A stretch of DNA of 64,000 nucleotides, from contig NZ_JAHQZS010000008.1 in the NCBI RefSeq assembly GCF_019061145.1, positions 1-64,000 on the forward strand. The letters run 5' to 3'. The notes beneath the pieces are model-generated. The model was given only the letters and a program-made list of their open reading frames with translations, made no database searches and was not told where the DNA came from. Below, in pieces: positions 42,472 through 51,212 of this stretch. The first letter of the stretch is position 1; each line of letters opens with the position of its first letter. The position numbers were made by a program, and so were the translations under genes. This stretch comes from Anianabacter salinae. GTDB lineage: Bacteria; Pseudomonadota; Alphaproteobacteria; Rhodobacterales; Rhodobacteraceae.

Positions 42472-43674
42472 ATGACGCCCGACAAAGAGGCCAGGCTGCC
42501 ATCCATCCCGCTGCGCGGCTCGAACCAGACGACGGTGAGGGGCGCCAACGAGCGCCTTGTTCTTCACCTGGTGCGGCAGCACGGGACGATGACCAAGGCG
42601 GACGCCACGCGGGCGACCGGCCTGTCGCCCAACGCCCTGTCGGTGATCTTCCGCAGCCTCGAAGAGGACGGATTTCTGCTCCGCTGCGAGCCGATCCGCG
42701 GGCGTATCGGTCAGCCCTCGACGCCGATGCGGCTGAACCCCGACGCGCGGTTCCACATCGGCCTGAAGATCGGGCGCAGCAGCTTTGACATGATCGTCGC
42801 GGATTTTGTCGGCGGCGTCCGGGCGCGCAGAACGTCCCGCCACGGCTATCCGACACCTGACGCGACCGCCGATTTCCTGCGCCGCGAGGTTCCGGGGCTG
42901 CTTGCCGACGCGGGATTGCCAGCAGGCAGCATCGCGGGGTCTCATGTCGCCATGCCGTCAGAGCTGTGGCACTGGACCGAGGACTTCGGCGCACCGGCGG
43001 CGGAAATGACGGCATGGCAGACGTTCGCGGTCGAGGATCTGAGCGCGCTTCTGCCCGGTCCCGTCACCGCAGAGAACGACGGCACCGCCGCATGCCGCGC
43101 GGAACTCGTGTTCGGGCCCGGGGTCAGGCACCTCGACACCATCTACTTTTTCGTCGGCACCTTCATCGGCGGCGGCATCGTGTTGAACGGCAGCGTGTTC
43201 TCGGGGCGGCGCGGCAATTCCGGCGGTCTGGGCCCGCTTCGGGTTCCCGACGAGGCGGGCGGAAACCGGCTGGTCGATCATGCCTCGCTCGCCGTATTGA
43301 AACGGATGCTGCGCGACGCAGGGCATGACCACGTCGAGATCCCGGACGAGACCGACGACTGGGACCGGCTGGAACCTGTCCTTGGCCAATGGGTGATCCG
43401 GGCCGCCCGCAGCCTGGCCCATGCCATCGTGTCCAGCCTTGCGGTGATCGATTTCGAAGGCGTCATCATCGACGGCGCGCTGCCCCCGGCGATCAGAACC
43501 CGGCTTCTGGACGAGGTCCAGGCCCATATCCGCAAGATCGACCTCCAGGGCGTGGCGCTTCCCGACATCGAAGAAGGGCACCTCGGCCAGATCGCCCGCG
43601 CCCTCGGGGCTGCGGCACGCCCGATCTCGGCAAGCTACATGGTCGACGGCAATGCCGTGCTTCAGGGGGGGTAG
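42472..43674 (+). CDS. frcR: ROK-family transcriptional regulator of the frc operon
   Basis: A 400-residue regulator with an N-terminal winged helix-turn-helix (about 25-85, GTMTKADATRATGLSPNALS) and a ROK sugar-sensor domain (about 95-390, GTFIGGGIVLNGSVFSGRRG). The ROK zinc motif (CxCGxxGCxE) and the usual Glu-x-Gly-His are not present: the corresponding stretch reads NSGGLGPLRV. It is thus a non-enzymatic sensor with a changed sugar site. Divergent from frcB, so it most likely controls the frc operon, with fructose or its phosphate as effector. The ATG at 42472 is favoured over an earlier in-frame start; spacing to a good ribosome-binding site is weak. Confidence 0.82.
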   Translation: MTPDKEARLPSIPLRGSNQTTVRGANERLVLHLVRQHGTMTKADATRATGLSPNALSVIFRSLEEDGFLLRCEPIRGRIGQPSTPMRLNPDARFHIGLKIGRSSFDMIVADFVGGVRARRTSRHGYPTPDATADFLRREVPGLLADAGLPAGSIAGSHVAMPSELWHWTEDFGAPAAEMTAWQTFAVEDLSALLPGPVTAENDGTAACRAELVFGPGVRHLDTIYFFVGTFIGGGIVLNGSVFSGRRGNSGGLGPLRVPDEAGGNRLVDHASLAVLKRMLRDAGHDHVEIPDETDDWDRLEPVLGQWVIRAARSLAHAIVSSLAVIDFEGVIIDGALPPAIRTRLLDEVQAHIRKIDLQGVALPDIEEGHLGQIARALGAAARPISASYMVDGNAVLQGG

Positions 43675-43785
43675 GGGGGTGGCGCGCAGATCGCACCCCT
43701 TGCTCTGGTGGGGCGGCGCTGGGCGCAGCGCATGGCTTTCGTCGTGCTGCGTCACTTGCAGAAACCCGGAACCGAGGCCCACGGC

Positions 43786-44202
43786 ATGATTGCCTATGTC
43801 ACTGTCGGCACAGATGACACCGCCCGCGCGCGGCGCTTTTACTCGGCGTTTATGCCGGTCCTCGGGTATAGGCTGAAAGAGGGCCCGGAGGGTTTGAGCT
43901 ACAGCTTGCCGGTTGCACCGGGTGAAACGCCCGTGCAGCCGGATTTCTACGTCAAGCCGACCTTCGATGGTCGCCCCGCGTCGGCCGGGAACGGCGCCAT
44001 GGTCGTGTTCGAGGCGCGCAGCCAAGCCCAGGTTCGCGCGTTGCATGCCGCCGCGCTGGCCGCGGGCGGCACCGACGAGGGAGCGCCCGGTTTTCGGGCG
44101 GCCTATGGTCCACAGTTCTACGTCGGGTATCTGCGCGACCCGCAAGGGAACAAGATCGCGCTATTCTCCAGCAACCCGGCCGAAGCCGGACGGGACGAAT
44201 AG
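43786..44202 (+). CDS. VOC-family (glyoxalase/bleomycin-resistance fold) protein
   Basis: A 138-residue single-domain VOC protein with paired beta-alpha-beta modules: AYVTVGTDDTARARRFYSAF at the start and a C-terminal FYVGYLRDPQGNKIALF with the typical DPxGN turn. Metal ligands and substrate cannot be assigned. It is convergent with the ligase gene 31 bp away. An upstream extension to 43708 is possible but lacks homology-like features. Confidence 0.8.
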   Translation: MIAYVTVGTDDTARARRFYSAFMPVLGYRLKEGPEGLSYSLPVAPGETPVQPDFYVKPTFDGRPASAGNGAMVVFEARSQAQVRALHAAALAAGGTDEGAPGFRAAYGPQFYVGYLRDPQGNKIALFSSNPAEAGRDE

Positions 44203-44233
44203 CGCCGAACCACTGCGCCGCCCCCACTTGCCA

Positions 44234-45874
44234 CTAATCCGTCTCCTGCGGCGTGACCGCGTCCACCCCAACCTTCCCCCCCTGCCCATAGGCCGCCAGC
44301 ATCGCCCGCAGGTCTTCCAGCGTGTTCGCCTCCTCCACAGGCTTGTCGTGCCGCCAGCGGCTCATGCGCGGAAAACGCAGGGCGACGCCGGACTTGTGGC
44401 GGGGGCTTTCCTGAATGCCTTCGAAGGCGATCTCGAAGACATGCTCGGGTTTCACCGCGCGCACCGGGCCGTAGCGCTCCAGCGTGTTCTTCTTGACCCA
44501 TGCAGTGATCTTGCGGAATTCGGCATCCGTCAGGCCGGAATAGGCCTTGGTGAACGGCACCAGTGCGTCGCCGTCGTGCACGGCAAAGGTGAAGTCGGTG
44601 AACAGGTTCGCGCGCCGCCCGTGGCCCTGCTGGGCGTAGATCATCACCGCGTCGATGGTCAGGGGGTCGACCTTCCATTTCCACCAGTCGCCTTTCTTGC
44701 GGCCCGAGAGATAAGGCGAGGCGCGGTGTTTCAGCATCACGCCCTCTGCCCCCTTGTCGCGCGACGTGGCGCGGGTGGCGGCCAGCGCGTCCCAACAGTC
44801 GAAGGCGATCAGCGGTGACAGGCGGACGGGGGCCTCGGGCGGCAGCGCGCCGACCAGCCGGTCGAGAAGTGCGCGGCGGTCGGCGAAGGGGCGGGCGCGG
44901 ATGTCTTCGCCCTGCCATTCCAGAAGGTCATAGGCCTTCACGATCACCGGCGCGTCGCGCAGCAGCGACTTTGGCACCGTCTTGCGCCCGATGCGTTTCT
45001 GCAGGGCGTTGAAGGGCAGCGGCGCGCCGTCGCCCCATGCGAGAATCTCGCCGTCGATCACGGTGCCGTCGGGGAGAAAGTCGCGGGCGGCGGCGAGTTC
45101 GGGGAAGCGGTCGGTCATCAACTCTTCGCCGCGTGACCAGACAAAGTGCTGGCCGCCCCGGATCACCAGCTGCCCCCGGATGCCGTCCCATTTCCATTCC
45201 GCATGCCAGTCGCCGGGGGACCCGTGGTCTTCGGGCGGATCGTCAAGCTGGTAGGCGAGGTAGAAGGGATAGGGTTTCGACAGGTCGGCAGCGGGATCGT
45301 GGGTCAGGACCAGCGCGTCGAAGCTGGTCGTCTCGGGCGTCCAGTCGCCCATCAGGCGATGAGCGAGCTCGGCCTCGTCGATGCCTGTGGCTTGGGACAG
45401 CGCGCGGGTCATCAGCTTTTGGCTGACGCCCATGCGGAAACCGCCGGTGATGAGCTTGTTGAACAGGAACCGCTCCAGTGGGCCGAGGCTGTTCCAGGCG
45501 CTTAGGATCGCGGTCTTGCGCGCGTCCTCGTCCAGCGCCGACAGCCCCCGGATCACGCCGATCCAGTCCGTCAGGCTGCGGTCGCTCCCGCGCGTGGCGG
45601 GCGGCAGGACCAGCGCGATGGTCTCGGCCAGATCGCCGACGATGGGATAGCTTTCCTCGAACAGCCATAGCGGGATGCCCGCCCGTTCGGCTGCCCATGT
45701 GCGCAGAAGCGTCGTGGTGACGGTGCGCTTAGGGCGGCGTCCCGACAAGAGCGCGATGGTCCAAAGCCGGTCGTCCTCGGGCGCGTCCTGGAAATAGGCA
45801 GCCAGCGCCGCGACCTTGGGGGTGATGCGCGTGGTCTGGTCAAGCTGCGCGAAGAGGTCGGCGAAACGCTTCAT
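44234..45874 (-). CDS. ATP-dependent DNA ligase (cisplatin-damage-response type)
   Basis: A 546-residue ATP-dependent ligase that seals nicks during repair. It has an N-terminal helical DNA-binding domain (1-190). The nucleotidyl-transferase domain follows, with the adenylated Lys228 in EWKWDGIRG. Later motifs are DGEILAWGDG, KAYDLLEWQGED, AEGVMLKHR and WWKWKVDPL. A C-terminal OB-fold domain completes the protein. This type belongs to the ligase-associated repair group usually encoded with a beta-CASP exonuclease. Start overlaps the hydrolase stop (ATGA). The helicase and PdeM-like phosphoesterase that often complete the set are not next to it. Confidence 0.9.
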   Translation of the reverse strand: MKRFADLFAQLDQTTRITPKVAALAAYFQDAPEDDRLWTIALLSGRRPKRTVTTTLLRTWAAERAGIPLWLFEESYPIVGDLAETIALVLPPATRGSDRSLTDWIGVIRGLSALDEDARKTAILSAWNSLGPLERFLFNKLITGGFRMGVSQKLMTRALSQATGIDEAELAHRLMGDWTPETTSFDALVLTHDPAADLSKPYPFYLAYQLDDPPEDHGSPGDWHAEWKWDGIRGQLVIRGGQHFVWSRGEELMTDRFPELAAARDFLPDGTVIDGEILAWGDGAPLPFNALQKRIGRKTVPKSLLRDAPVIVKAYDLLEWQGEDIRARPFADRRALLDRLVGALPPEAPVRLSPLIAFDCWDALAATRATSRDKGAEGVMLKHRASPYLSGRKKGDWWKWKVDPLTIDAVMIYAQQGHGRRANLFTDFTFAVHDGDALVPFTKAYSGLTDAEFRKITAWVKKNTLERYGPVRAVKPEHVFEIAFEGIQESPRHKSGVALRFPRMSRWRHDKPVEEANTLEDLRAMLAAYGQGGKVGVDAVTPQETD

Positions 45875-46758
45875 GCGGCGGCGTGATCGCGCAGGAACTG
45901 CCCCATCCGGCCAAGCGCGCGGTTGGCGACGGGGGATTTGCCCGCGTGGATCTGCCAGACGTGCTGCATCCCCGGCCAAAGGTCGAGCGTGCAGTCGTCC
46001 ATGGCCTCCTGCAGGCGGCGCGCGTCCTCGACCAGCGCTTCGCCATCTCCGGCCTGGATCAGCGTGGGCGGCAGGCCTGTAAGGTCGCCGAACAGCGGCG
46101 AGACCTTGGGGTCGGTGGGATCGGTGCCCGAAAGATAGTCGCGGCGGATGCGTTCGGCCCAGGCGGGCGGGATCAGCATCTCGTCCTCGGCCTGCGCGAA
46201 CCGCTCAGCGATGTCTCCCGACAGGTCTGCGACCGGGGCCAGAAGCCCAAGCGCGCGGGGCATTGGCCAGCCCGCGTCACGCGCGGCCTGCGCGACCAGA
46301 AGTGCAAGGCACCCGCCCGCGCTGTCGCCGCAAATCGCCACGGGCGGGGTGCCGCTATCGATAAGGCGCTTGTAGGCTGCGGTGGCGTCTTGCGGCGCGG
46401 CGGGAAAAGGATGTTCGGGCGCCAGTCCGTAGCGCGGAGCGGCGGCGCGCAGGCCCGCGGCCTCGGCCAGGTGCCCGATCAAGCCGCGATGCGTGTTGGG
46501 GCTGCCGATGGTGAAGCCGCCGCCGTGGATATACAGGATGACGGGCGCATCGGCGGCAACGCCGGCAGGTCGGAACCAATGCGTGCCGTCGGCGTCGATG
46601 GAGATGTCCATGCCGGCGGGCAGGCTGCTGCCCAGAGGGGCCGTCACCTCCATCAGGCGGCGCAAAATGGGCTGCGATGCGACCAGGGCCAGCATGCCCC
46701 GTTCGATGTAGCGGGCGTTCCAGCGGAAATAGCGGTCGGCAAGCGTCAGGTCGGTCAT
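45871..46758 (-). CDS. Alpha/beta hydrolase (hormone-sensitive-lipase family)
   Basis: A 295-residue esterase/lipase-type protein: oxyanion-hole motif YIHGGGFTIGS, nucleophile elbow ICGDSAGG, and late acidic and histidine residues in QAGDGEAL and GMQHVWQ. Length and motif order match the HSL family. Substrate is unknown. It is unusually placed between the exonuclease and ligase genes, with ATGA overlaps at both ends, so it is translated as part of the repair operon even though an esterase role in DNA repair is not obvious. Confidence 0.85.
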   Translation of the reverse strand: MTDLTLADRYFRWNARYIERGMLALVASQPILRRLMEVTAPLGSSLPAGMDISIDADGTHWFRPAGVAADAPVILYIHGGGFTIGSPNTHRGLIGHLAEAAGLRAAAPRYGLAPEHPFPAAPQDATAAYKRLIDSGTPPVAICGDSAGGCLALLVAQAARDAGWPMPRALGLLAPVADLSGDIAERFAQAEDEMLIPPAWAERIRRDYLSGTDPTDPKVSPLFGDLTGLPPTLIQAGDGEALVEDARRLQEAMDDCTLDLWPGMQHVWQIHAGKSPVANRALGRMGQFLRDHAAA

Positions 46759-47783
46759 TGCGCGGTCTCCTGCTGCGGGTCCGGATCGTCGAGGCTTTCG
46801 CCGGTGAACTCGGTTTCCACGATGCGGGCATCATAGCCCTGATCCTCCAGCCAGCGGCGAAAGATCGAGGTGTAGCCGTGGGTGACGAACACCCGTTCCG
46901 CTCCGGTCTCGGCGATGGCGCTGTTCACGCCGTCCCAGTCGACGTGGTCGGACAACACAAAGCCCCGGTCGGCGGCGCGGCGGCGGCGCACGCCCCGAAG
47001 GCGCATCCAGCCGCTGGCAAAGCCGGTCGAGACGGGGCCAAACCGCCGCATCCACGGGGTTCCGAGTGCAGATGGCGTGGCGATCACCAGCGCGCCGGGG
47101 TGGTCCTTTGGGTCCATCTCGGGCGTCACGCGGATCGTGTCGGGCAGCGCGATGCCTTGCGCGCGCAGCACCTCGTTGGTGTTCTCGATCGCGCCGTGCG
47201 TCAGGATCGGCCCGATGGAAGTGTCCACATTGGCAAGGATGCGCTGCGCCTTTCCCAGCGCATAGGCACCGATCACGGCGGTGTTGCCCTCTGCCGCGCA
47301 GGCGCGCCACCAACCGTCGATCTCTGCCATCACCTGCGCCTGCGGGGCCCAGGAGAACACCGGCAGCCCGAAGGTGCATTCGGTGATGAAGGCGTGGCAG
47401 CGCACCGGCTCGAACGGTTCGCACAGTCCGTCCGGTTCGATCTTGTAGTCGCCCGAGACGACCCAGACCTCGCCCGCGACCTCGATGCGGATCTGCGCCG
47501 ATCCGGGCACATGGCCTGCGGGGTGAAACGACACGTCAGCGCCGCCGATCCGTCGCGTCTCGCCGTAGGGCAGGGTGTCGATGGCGATGTCGCCAAGGCG
47601 AAACCGCATCACCGGTGCGGCGGCAGGGGTCGCCATGTAGCGGCGGTGGTCGGGGCGGGCGTGGTCGGCGTGCCCGTGGGTGATGAGCGCGCGGTCCACC
47701 GGACGCCACGGATCGACGAAGAAATCGCCAGCGGGGCAATAGATGCCCCGGTCGGTGAAGGTGAGAACGGGATCGCGTGCCAT
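46755..47783 (-). CDS. Ligase-associated beta-CASP DNA exonuclease
   Basis: A 342-residue metallo-beta-lactamase/beta-CASP nuclease predicted to trim DNA ends before ligation. Metal motif II is THGHADHARPDH, followed by FHPAGHVPGSAQI, VVSGDYKIEPDG, a TECTFG strand and the late SDHVDWDGV and VFVTHGYT motifs. The start at 47783 fits the usual beginning, VLTFTDRGIYCPAGDF. First gene of the repair operon and divergent from the Anbu operon. Function is inferred from the family and the operon link. Confidence 0.88.
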   Translation of the reverse strand: MARDPVLTFTDRGIYCPAGDFFVDPWRPVDRALITHGHADHARPDHRRYMATPAAAPVMRFRLGDIAIDTLPYGETRRIGGADVSFHPAGHVPGSAQIRIEVAGEVWVVSGDYKIEPDGLCEPFEPVRCHAFITECTFGLPVFSWAPQAQVMAEIDGWWRACAAEGNTAVIGAYALGKAQRILANVDTSIGPILTHGAIENTNEVLRAQGIALPDTIRVTPEMDPKDHPGALVIATPSALGTPWMRRFGPVSTGFASGWMRLRGVRRRRAADRGFVLSDHVDWDGVNSAIAETGAERVFVTHGYTSIFRRWLEDQGYDARIVETEFTGESLDDPDPQQETAQ

Positions 47784-48002
47784 GCCGCGAGAGTAGGGCA
47801 CCGCGCGCCCGGCGCAACGGGGTCCAACACAGCGCATTGCGGCCATTCGCCCTTGGCCGGGCCGTCCGCAGTGATCCGCCAGCGCCCACCCAAGCGCGGA
47901 TGCCTAATTATTGGGCGAAGACGCTGCATCTGGGCGGGTTCTGGAACGTGCGGCTGGAAATCCTCTGCGCCCCGTGCATCTGATAGGGGGAATGCAGGGG
48001 AT

Positions 48003-49412
48003 ATGATGTATTTCAACGAGATGTATGACGGCGATGGTGTTCGCCCGGCTTACCGCGCGCTTGACGGCTGGATGCGCGACATGCCCGAGGAATTGCGCAC
48101 GCTCAAGCAATCCGAGGCCGAAGCGCTGTTCCGCCGGATCGGCATCACCTTTGCCGTCTACGGCGAGGGCGGCGATCCAGACCGGCTGATCCCGTTCGAC
48201 ATGTTTCCGCGCGTGTTCACCGACACCGAATGGCGGCGGCTTGAACGCGGGATCATCCAGCGGGCGCGCGCGCTCAACGCCTTCCTGTGCGATGTCTACG
48301 GGCGGGCCGAGATCATCAAGGCCGGGATCGTGCCCGCGCATCTGGTCTACTGCAACGAGGCGTACGAGCACGCTGTGGTGGGATTCCGTCCGCCCAAGGA
48401 TGTGTATTCGCACATCGTCGGCATCGATCTGGTGCGCACCGGGCCGGACGAATTCTTCGTGCTCGAAGACAACTGCCGCACCCCGTCGGGCGTGTCCTAC
48501 ATGCTGGAAAACCGCGAGATCATGATGCGGATGTTTCCGCACCTGTTCCAGGAGAACCGCATCGCGCCGGTGGAAAGCTATCCGCGCCAGCTGAACCGCA
48601 CGCTGGCCTCCGTCGCGCCCGAGAAATGCACCGGCGAGCCGAACGTGGTGATCCTCACGCCCGGCCATTTCAACAGCGCCTATTACGAGCATTCGTTTCT
48701 GGCCGACATGATGGGCGTCGAACTGGTCGAAGGGCAGGACCTGTTCGTCGAGGGTGATTTCGTCTGGATGAAAACCACCGAAGGCCCGCGCAAGGTGGAT
48801 GTGATCTACCGCCGGATTGACGACGCCTACATCGACCCGCTGTGCTTCCGCCCGGATTCCATGCTGGGCATTCCGGGCCTGATGAACGTCTACCGCTCGG
48901 GCGGTGTGACGATCTGCTCGGCGCCGGGCGCGGGCGTGGCGGATGACAAGGCGATCTATACCTTCGTGCCCGAGATGGTGCGCTTCTACCTGGGCGAAGA
49001 GCCGCTTCTGAACAACGTGCCGACCTGGCAATGCGCCAAGCCGGACGACCTGAAATACGTGCTGTCCCACCTGGCGGAGCTTGTGGTGAAGGAAGTCCAC
49101 GGATCGGGAGGCTACGGCATGCTGGTCGGCCCGAAGGCCAGCGAAAGCCAGATCGCCGCGTTCCGCGCCAAGATCGAGGCGCGGCCGCACAACTACATCG
49201 CGCAGCCAACTCTGGCGCTGTCCACCTGTCCGACATTCGTCGAGGAAGGCGTCGCGCCGCGCCATGTCGATCTGCGCCCCTATTGCCTTGTCGGCGAGGA
49301 TATCGTCCTGGTGCCCGGCGGGCTGACGCGGGTGGCGCTGGTGGACGGCTCGCTCGTTGTGAACTCGTCGCAAGGCGGCGGGGTCAAGGACACATGGGTT
49401 CTGGCGGAGTGA
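48003..49412 (+). CDS. Circularly permuted ATP-grasp protein of the Anbu operon
   Basis: A 469-residue protein of the 'circularly permuted ATP-grasp type 2' family: YNEMYDGDGVRPAY-type opening (here FNEMYDGDGVRPAYRALDGW), then VFTDTEWRRLERGIIQRARA, EDNCRTPSGVSYMLENRE, VDVIYRRIDDAYIDPL, VVKEVHGSGGYGMLVGP and the end VNSSQGGGVKDTWVL. Probably an ATP-dependent carboxylate-amine ligase, substrate unknown. Start ATG 48003 (a second ATG follows at once). It is first in the conserved set with the alpha-E, transglutaminase and Anbu genes; spacing to the next gene is 4 bp. Confidence 0.9.
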   Translation: MMYFNEMYDGDGVRPAYRALDGWMRDMPEELRTLKQSEAEALFRRIGITFAVYGEGGDPDRLIPFDMFPRVFTDTEWRRLERGIIQRARALNAFLCDVYGRAEIIKAGIVPAHLVYCNEAYEHAVVGFRPPKDVYSHIVGIDLVRTGPDEFFVLEDNCRTPSGVSYMLENREIMMRMFPHLFQENRIAPVESYPRQLNRTLASVAPEKCTGEPNVVILTPGHFNSAYYEHSFLADMMGVELVEGQDLFVEGDFVWMKTTEGPRKVDVIYRRIDDAYIDPLCFRPDSMLGIPGLMNVYRSGGVTICSAPGAGVADDKAIYTFVPEMVRFYLGEEPLLNNVPTWQCAKPDDLKYVLSHLAELVVKEVHGSGGYGMLVGPKASESQIAAFRAKIEARPHNYIAQPTLALSTCPTFVEEGVAPRHVDLRPYCLVGEDIVLVPGGLTRVALVDGSLVVNSSQGGGVKDTWVLAE

Positions 49413-49416
49413 CGCG

Positions 49417-50370
49417 ATGCTGAGCCGCACGGCAGACAACCTGTTCTGGATCGCCCGCTACCTTGAGCGCGCGGAAACCTCGGCGCGCCTGCTCGAGGTC
49501 GGCGCGCGCAACGCGCTGTTGCCGAATACCGGCGGCGGTTTTCGCAACGAGTGGGAATCGATCCTGAACGCGGCGGGCACCCGAACTGCCTTTGTCGCCA
49601 AGTATGGCGACATGGTGCAGCGCAACGTCGAGAGCCATATGTTCTTCGACCGCGAGAACACGTCGTCCATCGCGTCCTGCCTGCACGCGGCGCGCGAGAA
49701 TGCGCGGATCGTGCGCACGGCAATGACCACGCAGGTTTGGGACGCGATCAACGTCGCGCATCAGGAAATGGCCGAGATGGCGCGCACCGAACGCTCTCAG
49801 CTGCCGCTGCGCGACCTGACCGACTGGACCATGCGCACCACCGCGCTGATCCGCGGCGCGGTCGAGGGCACGCTGTTGCGCAACGACGGGTATCACTTCA
49901 TCCGGCTGGGATCGCTGATCGAGCGGGCGGATTCCACGGCGCGAATCCTGGATGTGAAGTATTTTGTTCTGTTGCCGGGGCTGTCCTATGTCGGCAGCGG
50001 TCTGGACAACTACCAATGGCAGACGGTGCTTCGGGCGCTGTCCTCGGCCCGCGCGTTCAACTGGGTCTACAAGGGTGAATTGTCCTCGGCCAAGATCGCC
50101 GATTTCCTGATCCTCAACCGGCAGTGCCCACGCTCGATCCGCTACTCGGTGGAAGGCATCCGCGAGGAACTGGATGCGCTGGGCCGCGGCTACGGCACCA
50201 CGACCGAGGCGCAAAGCTATGCGCGCGCGCTTCAAGGGGAACTCAGCGAAGCGACCATTGCCGACATCTTCGACGAGGGCCTGCATGAATTCCTGACCCG
50301 GATGATTCGCCAGGTCGGCGTTCTCAGCGGCCACGTCTACGCTAATTACATGACGGGACGCGCCGCATGA
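49417..50370 (+). CDS. Alpha-E domain protein of the Anbu operon
   Basis: A 317-residue all-helical alpha-E protein. The opening MLSRTADNLFWIARYLERAE is the family hallmark, followed by ENTSSIASCLHAARENARIVR, the GYHFIRLGSLIERADSTARI segment and SARAFNWVYKGEL. Biochemical role is unknown; it always travels with ATP-grasp and transglutaminase genes, suggesting a shared peptide-synthesis or modification pathway. It overlaps the transglutaminase gene by ATGA. Confidence 0.9.
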   Translation: MLSRTADNLFWIARYLERAETSARLLEVGARNALLPNTGGGFRNEWESILNAAGTRTAFVAKYGDMVQRNVESHMFFDRENTSSIASCLHAARENARIVRTAMTTQVWDAINVAHQEMAEMARTERSQLPLRDLTDWTMRTTALIRGAVEGTLLRNDGYHFIRLGSLIERADSTARILDVKYFVLLPGLSYVGSGLDNYQWQTVLRALSSARAFNWVYKGELSSAKIADFLILNRQCPRSIRYSVEGIREELDALGRGYGTTTEAQSYARALQGELSEATIADIFDEGLHEFLTRMIRQVGVLSGHVYANYMTGRAA

Positions 50371-51200
50371 GACTGCATGTCACCCACACCACGACCTACC
50401 GCTTTTCCGAGCCTGTGCGCGGGCTGGTGCAATCGCTGCGGATGCGCCCGGCGGAATTCGAGGGTCAGACGATCATCGAATGGTCCCGCACGGTCACGGA
50501 CGCGGTGTTCGGCGCAGGCTTTCATGACGGCGCGGGCGATTTCGTGGAGACCGCCAGCATCCGGGGGTTTGTCAGCCAGATCGAGGTTACGAACGAAGGC
50601 ATCGTCGAGACGTCGGACATGGCGGGTGTCCTGCGCGGCCACCGCGAGCGCATCGCGCCCGAGGTCTATCTGCAATCCACCGATGCAACCGAACCCGACC
50701 CCGCCATCGCCGCGCTGGCCGAGACCGCCGTTGCAGGGATCGCCGCCGAGGACGTGCTGGAGCGTGCCCACGCGCTGTCCGCCGCCGTGCAGGAGGCGCT
50801 GGTCTACAGCCCCGGCGAGACAGACGCCCACACCCGCGCCGCCGAAGCGCTGGAGCAGGGCAAGGGCGTCTGCCAGGACCTTGCGCATCTGCTGATCGCG
50901 GCGGCGCGCGCGGCGGGCATCCCGGCGCGCTATGTCTGCGGCTACCTGCACACCGATGGCGCGGATGATCTGATCGGCGCGTCGGCCAGCCATGCCTGGG
51001 CGGAACTGCACGTTCCGGCGCTGGGATGGGTGGCGTTCGACCCTACCAACGGGGTCTGCCCGGACGAGCGGTATGTCCGTCTTGGATCGGGCCTCGACGC
51101 GGAAGACGCAGCTCCAATCCGCGGCATCGTGATGGGGCGCGGCGATGAGACCCTTGACGTCACCGTTGCAGTCCAGAACATGCAGCAGCAACAATCCTGA
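50367..51200 (+). CDS. Transglutaminase-like protein of the Anbu operon
   Basis: A 277-residue protein with an N-terminal beta domain (about 1-85, LHVTHTTTYRFSEPV) and a transglutaminase-fold catalytic domain. The Cys-His-Asp triad is visible as GVCQDLAHL, ASHAWAELHV and FDPTNG. The family may cleave or form amide bonds; within the Anbu set it is thought to act on peptides made or handled by the ATP-grasp/alpha-E pair. The glutamine-rich C-terminus (QQQQS) is short. Stop lies 12 bp before anbu. Confidence 0.9.
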   Translation: MRLHVTHTTTYRFSEPVRGLVQSLRMRPAEFEGQTIIEWSRTVTDAVFGAGFHDGAGDFVETASIRGFVSQIEVTNEGIVETSDMAGVLRGHRERIAPEVYLQSTDATEPDPAIAALAETAVAGIAAEDVLERAHALSAAVQEALVYSPGETDAHTRAAEALEQGKGVCQDLAHLLIAAARAAGIPARYVCGYLHTDGADDLIGASASHAWAELHVPALGWVAFDPTNGVCPDERYVRLGSGLDAEDAAPIRGIVMGRGDETLDVTVAVQNMQQQQS

Positions 51201-51212
51201 CGGACAATCGCC

